This document shows, in pieces, positions 34,501 through 41,680 of a stretch of 64,000 nucleotides of DNA. A program made the position numbers and the translations under genes. Below the pieces are notes generated by a model. That model made no database searches. It was not told the origin of the DNA and worked only from the letters and a program-made list of their open reading frames with translations. The stretch comes from CAZKKF01 sp964553285 (GTDB lineage: Bacteria; Patescibacteriota; Minisyncoccia; Phycocordibacterales; Zambryskibacteraceae), in assembly GCA_964553285.1 (NCBI GenBank), contig CAZKKF010000001.1:44586-108585 (forward strand), in the 5' to 3' direction. The number at the start of each line of letters is the position of its first letter. Positions within the stretch are counted from its first letter, which is position 1.

Positions 34501-34775
34501 AGCAATATGATGCGCGTGCGTGATGCGTCAATGCCTCTCTGCTTGTCAAAGCGGCTTCTCTGGGCCACATAAGTATCCACTCCTATGATGGGTTTGATGC
34601 CGGCGGATTTGCACTCTTTGTAAAACTCAATGGCTCCATACATGTTGCCCGAATCTGTGAGAGCCAAAGCCGGCATTTCATTTTCCTTGGCCGCTTTGAC
34701 AAGCTCTGGGACTTTAGGCAGTGCGGAGAGCAGGGAATAGTGGCTATGGGTGTGCAGGTGAGAAATTTTGTTCAT
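31599..34775 (-). CDS. dnaE: DNA polymerase III alpha subunit
   Basis: 1058 aa from ATG 34775. The N-terminal PHP domain begins HLHTHSHYSLLSALPK. The palm carries the catalytic PDIDMDFADNRRDE (about residues 390-402), and fingers follow with KVAQIGTFGTM. The C-terminal part holds tandem helix-hairpin-helix segments and an OB-fold (VTLVAGIIDSVREV). It is the replicative polymerase. A GTG ten codons upstream (34805) would add an unconserved extension, so the ATG before NKISHLHTHS is preferred. It lies 44 nt ahead of thrS on the same strand. Confidence 0.95.
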   Translation of the reverse strand: MNKISHLHTHSHYSLLSALPKVPELVKAAKENEMPALALTDSGNMYGAIEFYKECKSAGIKPIIGVDTYVAQRSRFDKQRGIDASRTRIILLAENKTGYQNLLKIVTASYIEGFYYKPRVDMELLKEHHEGLIAIMPAMGGALSNALRMSDTAKAKEIAEKYRGIFGKENFFAEITLHPEMAGHDERMAGLVSFAKEHGLPIVASHDVFYMHPEDKPARDTLLSVQSSGGRSDRANLDEDEDSSFISSDELQKRFEKYPEAAANNARLVERINLELELGSWVFPLFDMPEGKTADEALRDIVYKGIERRGIKETPEIKERIEYELKIIGEKKFSPYFLVVGDLLRFAHENGILTNIRGSVAGSMVTFLAGITDLHPIEYGLPFERFLNPDRPSAPDIDMDFADNRRDEVIEYARQKYGNDKVAQIGTFGTMMARGSVRDVARALNFSYQKGDEIAKLIPMGSQGFPMTIERALEITPELKALYEKDRETKTIIDMAKKIEGCARHISVHAAGVVIAPSDIRDFTPLQYDTKGENKLITQYDMYSIEEAGLLKFDFLGLRNLSIIADTIDRIRAIENIELKIDQVPLDDKKTFEMLARGETEGLFQLNGEAMTKFLMELKPSTIHDINAMVALYRPGPMQFIPLYIECKHNPELVSYLDPALKPILEKSYGVLVYQDDLLMIARDIAGYSWGEVDKFRKAVGKKIPEEMAAQKEKFIKGCVEHSGWEESKAKELWSWIEPFAAYGFNKAHSASYGRVAYHTAYLKANFPAIYMSASLTAESGNMDTIALYIAESKRMGIPVLPPSVNESFSGFSVVREEGKPDTIRFGLTTIKNFGAGIAQSIVHERKRGGKFTSLADFLTRIPDKNLNKKSLEALIKAGALDNFDERGKMFANIDLLLQFHKESADRGDSQDSLFSNVEGHEELRLADSPPAEMDERLAWEKDLLGLYISGHPLEKYRERIQKTGTTVEKIISDAPDSSVTLVAGIIDSVREVTTKKGDLMAFGALSDFTGTIEVVAFSRIYAEMKEILKPDNCVVIKGKVSVRNGEKSIVIDEAKIL

Positions 34776-34854
34776 AAAAGCCTTGATGTCCTCAAATGTT
34801 ATCACATGCCGCCGCCCTCTGAAAAAAACCCGAAGTTAGCCTTCAAATAACCTA

Positions 34855-34883
34855 TTGATTTCTGGTAAGCATTATGATATAAT
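34855..34883 (+). promoter_or_regulatory. CTATTGATT-type promoter
   Basis: TTGATT (34855-34860) within CCTATTGATT, 17 nt, then TGA-TATAAT (34878-34883). The same extended -35 sequence precedes the genes starting at 55774, 60703 and 63520. The leader is about 60 nt. Confidence 0.75.
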
Positions 34884-34950
34884 AGAGAGAGGAGGCGAGA
34901 GAAAAAACAGTATCCCGCCGCAGAGGTTCTTCAACCAAGAGGACGAGATC

Positions 34951-35427
34951 ATGACGAAAGATGCGCGTGCATCGCTGGTGAAAGTTACCGGAGGGTTTTT
35001 CCTCAAGACAGGGGATGGCCGCACCGCTCCGGGGCTTCTTTTGTCCGGACATTACCACTATGTGGTGGGGATGGCCCGGCGTTTTGTGGAAAGCCCGAGT
35101 TTCCGCATTTCCCAAGAGGCGGGCAAGGTGGAACTTGCCCTGGTGGAGTTCAGGTACAACCCATCCGATGCGGATGTGCTCACCGAGATTGCGGAAAGGG
35201 GCCTTGAAAGACCCACCGAGGAGGACGTCCTGCGCTTCGGATTGAAGTACTCAGGTGAGTACAAGCGCCGGAGGGTGATTTTTCATCATGAGCCGTGGGC
35301 GGGGGAAGACGGCAACAAGTACATCCTCACCCTGAGTTCTGCCGAGGGCAACCGTGAGCTTGGATGCGCCAGGTTTCCGTTCAAGCGCAACCTTCACGCC
35401 GTATTTGCGGCGCGCTGTCCCCGCTAG
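34951..35427 (+). CDS. Orphan hypothetical protein
   Basis: 158 aa, not recognised. It is mixed alpha/beta with no signal peptide or membrane segment, and rich in Arg, Glu and Gly. Segments such as GLLLSGHYHYVVGMARRF and PTEEDVLRFGLKYSGEYKRR show no known motif. The start is chosen at the ATG after GAGGACGAGATC, a Shine-Dalgarno-like site, rather than at earlier in-frame codons inside the leader. It is a stand-alone unit with a canonical promoter, about 60-nt leader and hairpin terminator, inserted between dnaE and rnhB. Acquired origin is possible. Confidence 0.65.
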   Translation: MTKDARASLVKVTGGFFLKTGDGRTAPGLLLSGHYHYVVGMARRFVESPSFRISQEAGKVELALVEFRYNPSDADVLTEIAERGLERPTEEDVLRFGLKYSGEYKRRRVIFHHEPWAGEDGNKYILTLSSAEGNRELGCARFPFKRNLHAVFAARCPR

Positions 35428-35450
35428 TGAGTGACAGAGTTCCATCGTAC

Positions 35451-35483
35451 AAGGGTCCCCTCCATCGCGAGAGGGGCCTTTTG
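35451..35483 (+). terminator. Terminator of the orphan gene
   Basis: AAGGGTCCCCTC pairs with GAGGGGCCTTTT (small bulge) around a short loop and ends in four T. Confidence 0.75.
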
Positions 35484-35509
35484 CATTATTCTGATATCAT
35501 TTGGGCGGC

Positions 35510-35586
35510 ATAAACAATGAAAGTTTGGAAACCTGTGGATAACTCCAAGGTGAGACCTTGGATTGCAATATAAACAATGAAAGTTT
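35510..35586 (+). repeat. Duplicated start region upstream of rnhB, with mini-ORF
   Basis: ATAAACAATGAAAGTTT occurs twice, at 35510-35526 and 35570-35586, exactly 60 nt apart and in the same frame. The first ATG (35517) opens an 18-codon ORF, MKVWKPVDNSKVRPWIAI, whose TAA (35571-35573) lies just before the rnhB ATG. Between the repeats are a DnaA-box match TGTGGATAA (35534-35542) and a 7-bp hairpin CCAAGGT/ACCTTGG (35545-35561). Confidence 0.75.
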
Positions 35587-36194
35587 TAGGTAAAAATATT
35601 CCAAGCAAATATGACTTTGTTGTGGGGGTGGACGAGGCCGGAAGAGGCCCTCTGGCGGGGCCTGTGGCTCTGGGTGCGGTTGTTATACACAAAGATTTTG
35701 ATGAAGCTTTTTTTGAAGGCATCAGGGATTCAAAAAAACTTTCAGAAGAAAAAAGGGAAGAGTGGTTTGCTTTGGCAAAAGAACTGAAGAAAGATGGAAA
35801 GATTGATTTTGCAGTTTGCCTGGTATCGGAAAATATTATTGATAAGCGCGGGATCTCTTATGCCATACGTTTGGGTATCAAAAGATGTCTGGAAAAACTG
35901 AAAGTCTCTGAAAAGGCGCAAATATTTCTTGATGGCGGCATAAAAGCGCCGGAAAATTTTGTTTTTCAGCAAACCATCATAAAAGGGGATGAGTCTGTGC
36001 CTGTTATTTCCCTGGCATCCATCTGCGCCAAGGTTACAAGAGACAGATATATGGTAAAGCTATCCAAAAAACACCCTAAATACGGATTTGATGTTCATAA
36101 GGGATATGGCACCCGGATGCATAGGGACGCTATCAAGAGACATGGTCCGGAAGAACCGCATAGGACAAGCTTTTTACGGCACTTGACAAAATAG
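35577..36194 (+). CDS. rnhB: Ribonuclease HII
   Basis: 205 aa. The signature VGVDEAGRGPLAGP (about 17-30) provides the Asp-Glu catalytic pair. A further acidic residue sits in FLDGGIKAP, and SLASICAKVTRDRYM and YGFDVHKGYGT are the conserved C-terminal elements. It nicks RNA or single ribonucleotides in DNA. The start codon lies in the second copy of a duplicated 17-nt stretch, so part of the upstream region arose by local duplication. The end of the gene overlaps the promoter of the next gene. Confidence 0.95.
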   Translation: MKVLGKNIPSKYDFVVGVDEAGRGPLAGPVALGAVVIHKDFDEAFFEGIRDSKKLSEEKREEWFALAKELKKDGKIDFAVCLVSENIIDKRGISYAIRLGIKRCLEKLKVSEKAQIFLDGGIKAPENFVFQQTIIKGDESVPVISLASICAKVTRDRYMVKLSKKHPKYGFDVHKGYGTRMHRDAIKRHGPEEPHRTSFLRHLTK

Positions 36195-36211
36195 TTAATT
36201 TTGTGTATATA
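36183..36211 (+). promoter_or_regulatory. Canonical promoter of the membrane/coiled-coil orphan gene
   Basis: TTGACA (36183-36188), 17 nt, TATATA (36206-36211), overlapping the rnhB stop. The leader is about 40 nt. Confidence 0.75.
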
Positions 36212-36258
36212 AAAGCGCAGAATCGCGTAGGTAAACCAACTCTTCTCTAGGAGAGGCA

Positions 36259-37335
36259 ATGCGCAAGTTCATTTCCAATCTGGTTCGCGCTCTCTTCAGA
36301 CCGAAGGGGGTGGAAGTTGAGGTGATCGACCCTGTTCAGGAGTTTAGGCGGCAGCTTGGGCTCGGAGCCGAGAAGAAGGGCAGAAGGTTCGTCATGGAGT
36401 GGAAAGGTTTCCATGTCTCGAAAGGGTGGACGGTAGCTCTCTGGGTTTTTTCGTGGTCTTTCTGGGGGTTCTCTGCTGCCTTCTTTGGCAGGGGTGTCTT
36501 CGCATTATTTTGTAGTTTATCTTTCTTGCTACCCTTTCTCTTTCTTGATGAGATCCCGGAGAAAGATCAAACCGGAATGATATTCTCCAGACTTATGTGG
36601 TTAAACGGTTTGTTTGTTACTCTGAACCTTCTCGCCACAGGGCAGTTCTTCCCAAGCTTGATTCCGTTTCTGACCACGCTTGCACTTTTGTTCCGGAATG
36701 GGGTTGTGATTAGCGACAAGAAGGCTGAGCTCGAGAAGAACGTTGAGGAGCGAATGACAGAGCTCTTTGACGAGTTTGTGCAGAAGCACCGCCCCGACCT
36801 TCTTGAGGAGAATTCTCTCTTCAACCTTGAGATGAAAAATATTTCCGAGAAGCTCGGAAAGCTCAAGGACATTAGCTCGCGCTTTGAAGGCGAGCTTAGG
36901 GTGGAGCAAGGGAAGGATGCTGTCCGGCACCAATTCATTGAAGCTGAGATCGGAAGGATCAATGCTGAGGTGGAGAGGCTTGAGAGCGAGAAGCGAGATC
37001 GGGAGGAAGCAAAGGGCGAGATGCTCCAAGCCCTCCAGGTCTTTGAAGCGATCAAGGCGGAAGCTACGGCTCATGTTCGTCTGGAGTCCCTCTCTTCTGA
37101 AGCCGACAAGTATATCGGTGAGGCGAGTAGGAGCAGTGACAGGGCAAGGGCCGAGATTGACCGCCTGAAAGGTCGCATCTTGGATGCTCTTCTCGTCATG
37201 AACCGTGCCGCAGAGAGGCTTGGCCTCAGCTCCGTCGCCAAGCTCAATGACCCGAGACTTGAGTTCTTTGAGTCCCGAGTGGAGGAAGTTGTCCTTCCAA
37301 GCATTGAGAGAGAGAAGAAGCTTCACCTGATGTAA
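36259..37335 (+). CDS. Hypothetical membrane protein with long coiled-coil
   Basis: 358 aa, no recognised family. A basic N-terminus (1-45) leads to two or three membrane helices (about 55-98 and 108-145). A long, highly charged helical region (about 150-350) follows with coiled-coil heptads rich in Glu, Lys and Arg, probably cytoplasmic. The ATG is preceded by AGGAGAGGC, a strong Shine-Dalgarno. It is a single-gene unit with a canonical promoter and an excellent terminator. The architecture recalls scaffold or membrane-tether proteins, but that is inference only. Confidence 0.8.
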   Translation: MRKFISNLVRALFRPKGVEVEVIDPVQEFRRQLGLGAEKKGRRFVMEWKGFHVSKGWTVALWVFSWSFWGFSAAFFGRGVFALFCSLSFLLPFLFLDEIPEKDQTGMIFSRLMWLNGLFVTLNLLATGQFFPSLIPFLTTLALLFRNGVVISDKKAELEKNVEERMTELFDEFVQKHRPDLLEENSLFNLEMKNISEKLGKLKDISSRFEGELRVEQGKDAVRHQFIEAEIGRINAEVERLESEKRDREEAKGEMLQALQVFEAIKAEATAHVRLESLSSEADKYIGEASRSSDRARAEIDRLKGRILDALLVMNRAAERLGLSSVAKLNDPRLEFFESRVEEVVLPSIEREKKLHLM

Positions 37336-37347
37336 GCCAGATTTGAG

Positions 37348-37387
37348 GGGCCCAAGCGCAGTTAATGTACGCGCTTGGGCCCTTTTT
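37348..37387 (+). terminator. Intrinsic terminator, 12-bp stem
   Basis: GGGCCCAAGCGC (37348-37359) pairs perfectly with GCGCTTGGGCCC (37371-37382), followed by five T. Confidence 0.93.
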
Positions 37388-37458
37388 GATACACAAAATC
37401 AAAAGTCGCCGCGAGCTGTTTGATATTTATTCTCAGTTGCTTTTTTGGCCTCTATCAA

Positions 37459-37464
37459 TATAAT
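37459..37464 (+). promoter_or_regulatory. -10 box of rpmF
   Basis: TATAAT ends 7 nt before the ATG at 37472, and TTGCTT (37437-37442) lies 16 nt upstream of it. A leaderless mRNA is predicted. Confidence 0.6.
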
Positions 37465-37471
37465 AAGCGCC

Positions 37472-37696
37472 ATGGTTGTAAGAATGAGACATACGCGGGC
37501 GCATACCGCAAACAGGCGCAGTCATCATGCCCTGAAGAATCCGCCTATCGGCAAAGACAAGGCGGGCAATGTGCATTTGCGCCACAGGATGGATCCCACT
37601 ACCGGCTCCTACAGGGGCAGGGTGGTGGTGGACGTGGCCGCCAAGGCTACGCGCCGCGCGGCAAAGAAATCCAAGCAGGAAAAAAGCGTAGCCTAA
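37472..37696 (+). CDS. rpmF: Ribosomal protein bL32
   Basis: 74 aa. RMRHTRAHTANRRSHHALK is the usual basic N-terminus, followed by HRMDPTTGSYRG. No Cys pairs remain, so it is the zinc-free form. The start is set by the -10 box 7 nt upstream, which excludes an in-frame ATG that would lie ahead of the promoter. It belongs to the 50S subunit near the peptidyl-transferase region. nusB-nudix follows after about 50 nt. Confidence 0.93.
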   Translation: MVVRMRHTRAHTANRRSHHALKNPPIGKDKAGNVHLRHRMDPTTGSYRGRVVVDVAAKATRRAAKKSKQEKSVA

Positions 37697-37748
37697 GCGC
37701 TCTTTGTTCCTGCGTGCGGTTTGCTCTCATTCTTTGGCTGATTGTTCT

Positions 37749-38672
37749 ATGGCAAACAGGCATCTTTCACGATCGGTCGCACTTCAATCCCTTTTTGAGT
37801 GGGATTTTAGTTCGCTTGATCCAAAAGGAGCCCTGTCTGTATTGCATCGCAATTCAGTGGAATTTGCCCCCGGAATGACAGATCTATCTTTTGCAGAGAC
37901 TCTCTTGGAGGGTGTCGTGGCCAAAAAAAGCGACTTGGACAAAATAATCACCAAGGCCGCTCCCGACTGGCCCATTGAGAAAATATCTTCTGTTGACAGG
38001 AATGTTTTGCGTATAGGTTTGTACGAGCTTCTATTTGCAGACAGGAGCGAAGTGCCCCCAAAAGTTGCCATCAATGAAGCCATAGAGCTTGCCAAAACAT
38101 TTGGAGGCGATACCTCGGGCAAGTTTGTGAACGGCGTTTTGGGTGCTGTGTACAAGGAGCTTGGCGAGCCCGGAAAGGATGAAGTTTCCGCCAAGAAGGG
38201 CGGTCTCAAAAATGGCCTGAAGAACAGTGTTTCAGACGAAGACGCAAAACCGGTAAACCTGGGCGGAGCCATTGTCTATGCCATTCACGATGACGATGTG
38301 TATATCGCTTTGGTGCATGATGTCTTTGGCCACTGGACTCTTTCAAAAGGGACGCTTGCCGAGGGCGAGGAGGTACACTCCGGCACCAAGCGCAAGATAA
38401 AAGAAGAAATAGGTCTTGATGTGGAACTTGAAGACGATCTCGGCACCAATTCTTATATCGCTTTTCATCCGGAGCAGGGAAAGCTCAAGAAAACCGTCCA
38501 CTATTTTCTCGCTCGCTCGCAGTTTGTGCCGCTCAAGCTTGACTCGGGAGGGGGGCTGGACGATGCCAGATGGTTTAAGATAAGCCTTATAGGCGATCTC
38601 AATTTTTATGATGACGTCTTGCCTATTATGACCAAAGCGGTTACTCTGCTTTCCACAAAAGTAAAAGCATAA
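37749..38672 (+). CDS. NusB-Nudix fusion protein
   Basis: 307 aa. Residues 1-145 are NusB: HLSRSVALQSLFEWDF, then SSVDRNVLRIGLYELLF and VAINEAIELAKTFGGDTSGKFVNGVLG. After a Lys-rich linker, residues about 170-305 form a Nudix domain. Its Nudix box is G-TLAEG-E-EVHSGTK-RKIKEEIGL, in which the first Glu of the REUXEE core is Lys. That residue is a catalytic base in MutT-type enzymes, so hydrolase activity may be changed or lost. NusB normally binds boxA RNA with S10 for rRNA antitermination. No Shine-Dalgarno was seen. Confidence 0.9.
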   Translation: MANRHLSRSVALQSLFEWDFSSLDPKGALSVLHRNSVEFAPGMTDLSFAETLLEGVVAKKSDLDKIITKAAPDWPIEKISSVDRNVLRIGLYELLFADRSEVPPKVAINEAIELAKTFGGDTSGKFVNGVLGAVYKELGEPGKDEVSAKKGGLKNGLKNSVSDEDAKPVNLGGAIVYAIHDDDVYIALVHDVFGHWTLSKGTLAEGEEVHSGTKRKIKEEIGLDVELEDDLGTNSYIAFHPEQGKLKKTVHYFLARSQFVPLKLDSGGGLDDARWFKISLIGDLNFYDDVLPIMTKAVTLLSTKVKA

Positions 38673-38685
38673 CAGAGCATAAAGA

Positions 38686-39381
38686 ATGAATACCGATTAC
38701 CAGGCATTTGAAGAGAAGATAGGGGTGGTTTTTGCGGACAAGGTCATTTTACGACAGGCCTTTACCCATCGCTCGTATCTAAATGAGAACCGCAAACTGG
38801 ACTGGGGCCACAACGAGCGCTTGGAGTTTTTGGGGGACGCGGTGCTTGAGCTTATTGTTACCGATTTTCTTTTTCGGGCTTATGCAGACAAGGACGAGGG
38901 CGAGATGACCTCTTTGCGCTCGGCGGTGGTAAAGGCCGAAACCCTGGCCTCTGTGGGTGTGGATATAGGTCTCAACGACCACCTCCTTATGGCTCGCGGC
39001 GAGGCAAAGGACCTCGGCCGGGCCAGGCTGTCTATACTTGCAAATACCATGGAGGCGGTTATAGGCGCCATCTATATTGATCAAGGGTATGATGCGGCAA
39101 AAGATTTTATTTACAGATTTATCGTGCCCATTATCCAGAAGATAGAACAAGAGGGCGGAGTGCAGATAGACGCCAAGTCAAAGTTCCAGGCCAAGTCACA
39201 GGAACATGAGGGAGTCACTCCAAACTACAAAACAGAAAAAGAGATAGGTCCCGACCACAACAGGCGTTTTGTTGTGGGGGTATATATAGGCAAGGAGAAA
39301 GTGGCTTCGGGCGAAGGAGATTCAAAGCAGGTAGCCGAGCAGAATGCCGCCAGAGCGGCCCTCATCACCAAGGGGTGGTAA
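38686..39381 (+). CDS. rnc: Ribonuclease III
   Basis: 231 aa. The RNase III domain has the signature NERLEFLGDAVLEL with Glu47 and Asp51, then ILANTMEAVIGAIYID with Glu123. The position of the E. coli catalytic Asp114 is Asn120 here. A C-terminal double-stranded RNA-binding domain (about 160-229) ends with KQVAEQNAARAAL. It processes rRNA precursors and other duplex RNA. It follows nusB-nudix by 13 nt, so the operon joins rRNA antitermination and rRNA processing. Confidence 0.95.
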   Translation: MNTDYQAFEEKIGVVFADKVILRQAFTHRSYLNENRKLDWGHNERLEFLGDAVLELIVTDFLFRAYADKDEGEMTSLRSAVVKAETLASVGVDIGLNDHLLMARGEAKDLGRARLSILANTMEAVIGAIYIDQGYDAAKDFIYRFIVPIIQKIEQEGGVQIDAKSKFQAKSQEHEGVTPNYKTEKEIGPDHNRRFVVGVYIGKEKVASGEGDSKQVAEQNAARAALITKGW

Positions 39382-39451
39382 AACTCTTTCTCTAAGTGCG
39401 TACGGCAAATTGGCCTTGAAAGTGATAATATAAGGGTCAAATAATAAGGGC

Positions 39452-41668
39452 ATGTATCTCAAGTCTATTGAAATCACAGGATTCAAATCCTTCGCCAAAA
39501 AAAGCGAATTTGTTTTTAGCTCTCCCATATCTGCCATAGTGGGGCCAAACGGCTCCGGCAAGTCAAACGTGGCCGAAGCTTTTCGCTTTGTGCTTGGCGA
39601 GCAGTCTATGAAATCCATGCGCGGCAAGCGCGGAGAGGATCTTATATTCAACGGCACGCCGGATGTGCCCAGGGTCAACAGGGCGGCGGTGAAGCTTGTT
39701 TTTGACAATTCAAAAAAAGTTTTTCAAACGCTTGATTTTGACGAGGTGGCCATAGAGCGCACGGTGGAGCGCGACGGGACAAACGAGTATTTCGTAAACG
39801 GCTCCAAAGTTCGCCTCAAGGATATTCTGGAGATTCTCTCAACCGCCCATATCGGCGCGTCCGGGCACCACATCATATCGCAGGGCGAGGCGGACAGAAT
39901 ACTTTCTTCAAGCGCCAAAGAGCGCAGGGAAATGATAGAAGACGCATTGGGTCTCAAGGTGTTTCAGTACAAAAAAGAAGAGAGCGAGCGAAAGCTTGAA
40001 AAGACCAAAGAGAATCGGGAAAAAGTGGAAAGCCTGCGAAGGGAGATTGCTCCTCATTTGAGGTTTCTCAAAAAGCAGATGGACAAGCTTGCGGAAGGGG
40101 AGAATACCAGACGCGCTTTGCTTGATGAGGCGGTGGCATATTTTGCCGATGAGGAGCTTTATATAGGGTCCGAATTGGAAAATATCTCATCCCGCAGGGC
40201 TCCTTTGGAAAAAGATAAGGATGAGACAGAGAAAAAAATTGCGACAGCGCGTGCGGCTCTTTCTTCCGCCTCCGGCGCCCATGGCCGAAGCGATGAACTT
40301 TCCTTGCTTGAGCGGGGTTTATCTGAAGTGAGAGCCAGAGCGGGAGATATAGTCCGCAGTATGGGGCGTATTGAGGGTGAGTTGTCGGTTCTTGCGAGAG
40401 AGAGCGAACGCAGGGTGGAAGGTGAGAGTACCGTGCCGCTCCAGAACATTGAGTCGCTTTTCACTTCAGTAAAACAAGGATGGAAGAAAGCTCTTGAGAG
40501 CCTCAAGCCGGAGGACATGATGGGAGCCTTCAGGGCAACGGAGAATCTTTTTGCGGATTTTATAAAGAAGCATAAAGGTGAAAATGCCGCCGGAGACAGG
40601 GAAAAAGAAATAAAAGAGCTTGAGATAAAGCAGAATTCCCTGGCCAAGGAACTTGATGAAGCGAGAAAAAAAGAGCAGAGCCTCTCTGTGGAGCTTGCTA
40701 CGCTTTCTCGCGTCATAGAAGAGCAAAAGGAGTCGGGACATGCGGCGGAAAAGGAGCTTTACGAGCTTTTGTCAAAAGAAAAAGACCTCTGCGTTTCTAT
40801 TGCCTCTCTTGTGCAGGAAGAGTCAAATCTGCGTCTGCTTAAGGAGGGTCTGGACAGAGAGAAGCGCGAGGTGGGTGCCATGGTTGGCGTTGGGCTGGTT
40901 GAAAATCTCCGATCTTTTGAAGGAAGCCGTGATCGCGGCGCAAACAGACAGGCACAGCAGGAGAGAGCCAAAGGCATAGAGAGATTAAAAATTAGACTTG
41001 AAGAATCCGGTCTTTCCAATTCCGGAGACATAGAAAAAGAATATAGAGAAACCTCAGAGAGGGACGCTTTTCTGGAAAGAGAGATAGCCGATCTGGCGGC
41101 GGCCACAATCTCGCTTGAAGAAATCATTGCCGATTTGTCCCGCCGCCTGGAGGAAGATTTTGCTGTCGGTATAAAAAGAATTAGCGAAGAATTCAAAAAG
41201 TTTTTTGTGCTTATGTTTGGCGGCGGCGATGCCTCTATAACCCTTTTGAAAAAACAGCCAAAGCCGGATGAAGATGAGCTGGAAGATGGAATTGCTGGTC
41301 GGGAAGGGGATATTTCCGGCATTGAGGTTAAGGTATCTTTGCCCCGCAAGAAAATATCCGGTCTTATGATGCTCTCCGGCGGCGAGAGGGCGCTTACTTC
41401 CATAGCGCTACTTTTTGCAATGAGCCAGGTAAACCCTCCGCCGTTTATCATACTAGATGAAACTGATGCCGCTTTGGACGAATCAAACTCCAGAAAATAC
41501 AGCGACATGATAGAGTCTTTGTCGCTCAAGTCCCAGCTAGTGGTCATAACTCACAACAGGGAGACCATGTCTCGCGCGGGCGTAATCTACGGCGTTACCA
41601 TGGCAGGTTCAGGTATCTCTAAGGTGCTCTCAATCGCTTTTGAAGAAGCGGAGGCGGTAGCTAAATAA
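39452..41668 (+). CDS. smc: Short SMC-type ATPase, apparently without hinge
   Basis: 738 aa, against about 1150-1200 for a full SMC. The N-terminal head has Walker A GPNGSGKSN (31-39) and the Q-loop segment SQGEADRILSSSAKERREM. The C-terminal head has signature LSGGERALTS (about 641) and Walker B FIILDETDAALDE (about 664). Between them lie about 380 residues of charged coiled-coil broken only by a short GAMVGVGLVENL stretch; no hinge domain of normal size is visible. It is clearly of SMC/condensin type by its heads. How it dimerises is unclear. Confidence 0.92.
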   Translation: MYLKSIEITGFKSFAKKSEFVFSSPISAIVGPNGSGKSNVAEAFRFVLGEQSMKSMRGKRGEDLIFNGTPDVPRVNRAAVKLVFDNSKKVFQTLDFDEVAIERTVERDGTNEYFVNGSKVRLKDILEILSTAHIGASGHHIISQGEADRILSSSAKERREMIEDALGLKVFQYKKEESERKLEKTKENREKVESLRREIAPHLRFLKKQMDKLAEGENTRRALLDEAVAYFADEELYIGSELENISSRRAPLEKDKDETEKKIATARAALSSASGAHGRSDELSLLERGLSEVRARAGDIVRSMGRIEGELSVLARESERRVEGESTVPLQNIESLFTSVKQGWKKALESLKPEDMMGAFRATENLFADFIKKHKGENAAGDREKEIKELEIKQNSLAKELDEARKKEQSLSVELATLSRVIEEQKESGHAAEKELYELLSKEKDLCVSIASLVQEESNLRLLKEGLDREKREVGAMVGVGLVENLRSFEGSRDRGANRQAQQERAKGIERLKIRLEESGLSNSGDIEKEYRETSERDAFLEREIADLAAATISLEEIIADLSRRLEEDFAVGIKRISEEFKKFFVLMFGGGDASITLLKKQPKPDEDELEDGIAGREGDISGIEVKVSLPRKKISGLMMLSGGERALTSIALLFAMSQVNPPPFIILDETDAALDESNSRKYSDMIESLSLKSQLVVITHNRETMSRAGVIYGVTMAGSGISKVLSIAFEEAEAVAK

Positions 41669-41680
41669 GATTGGGATAGT

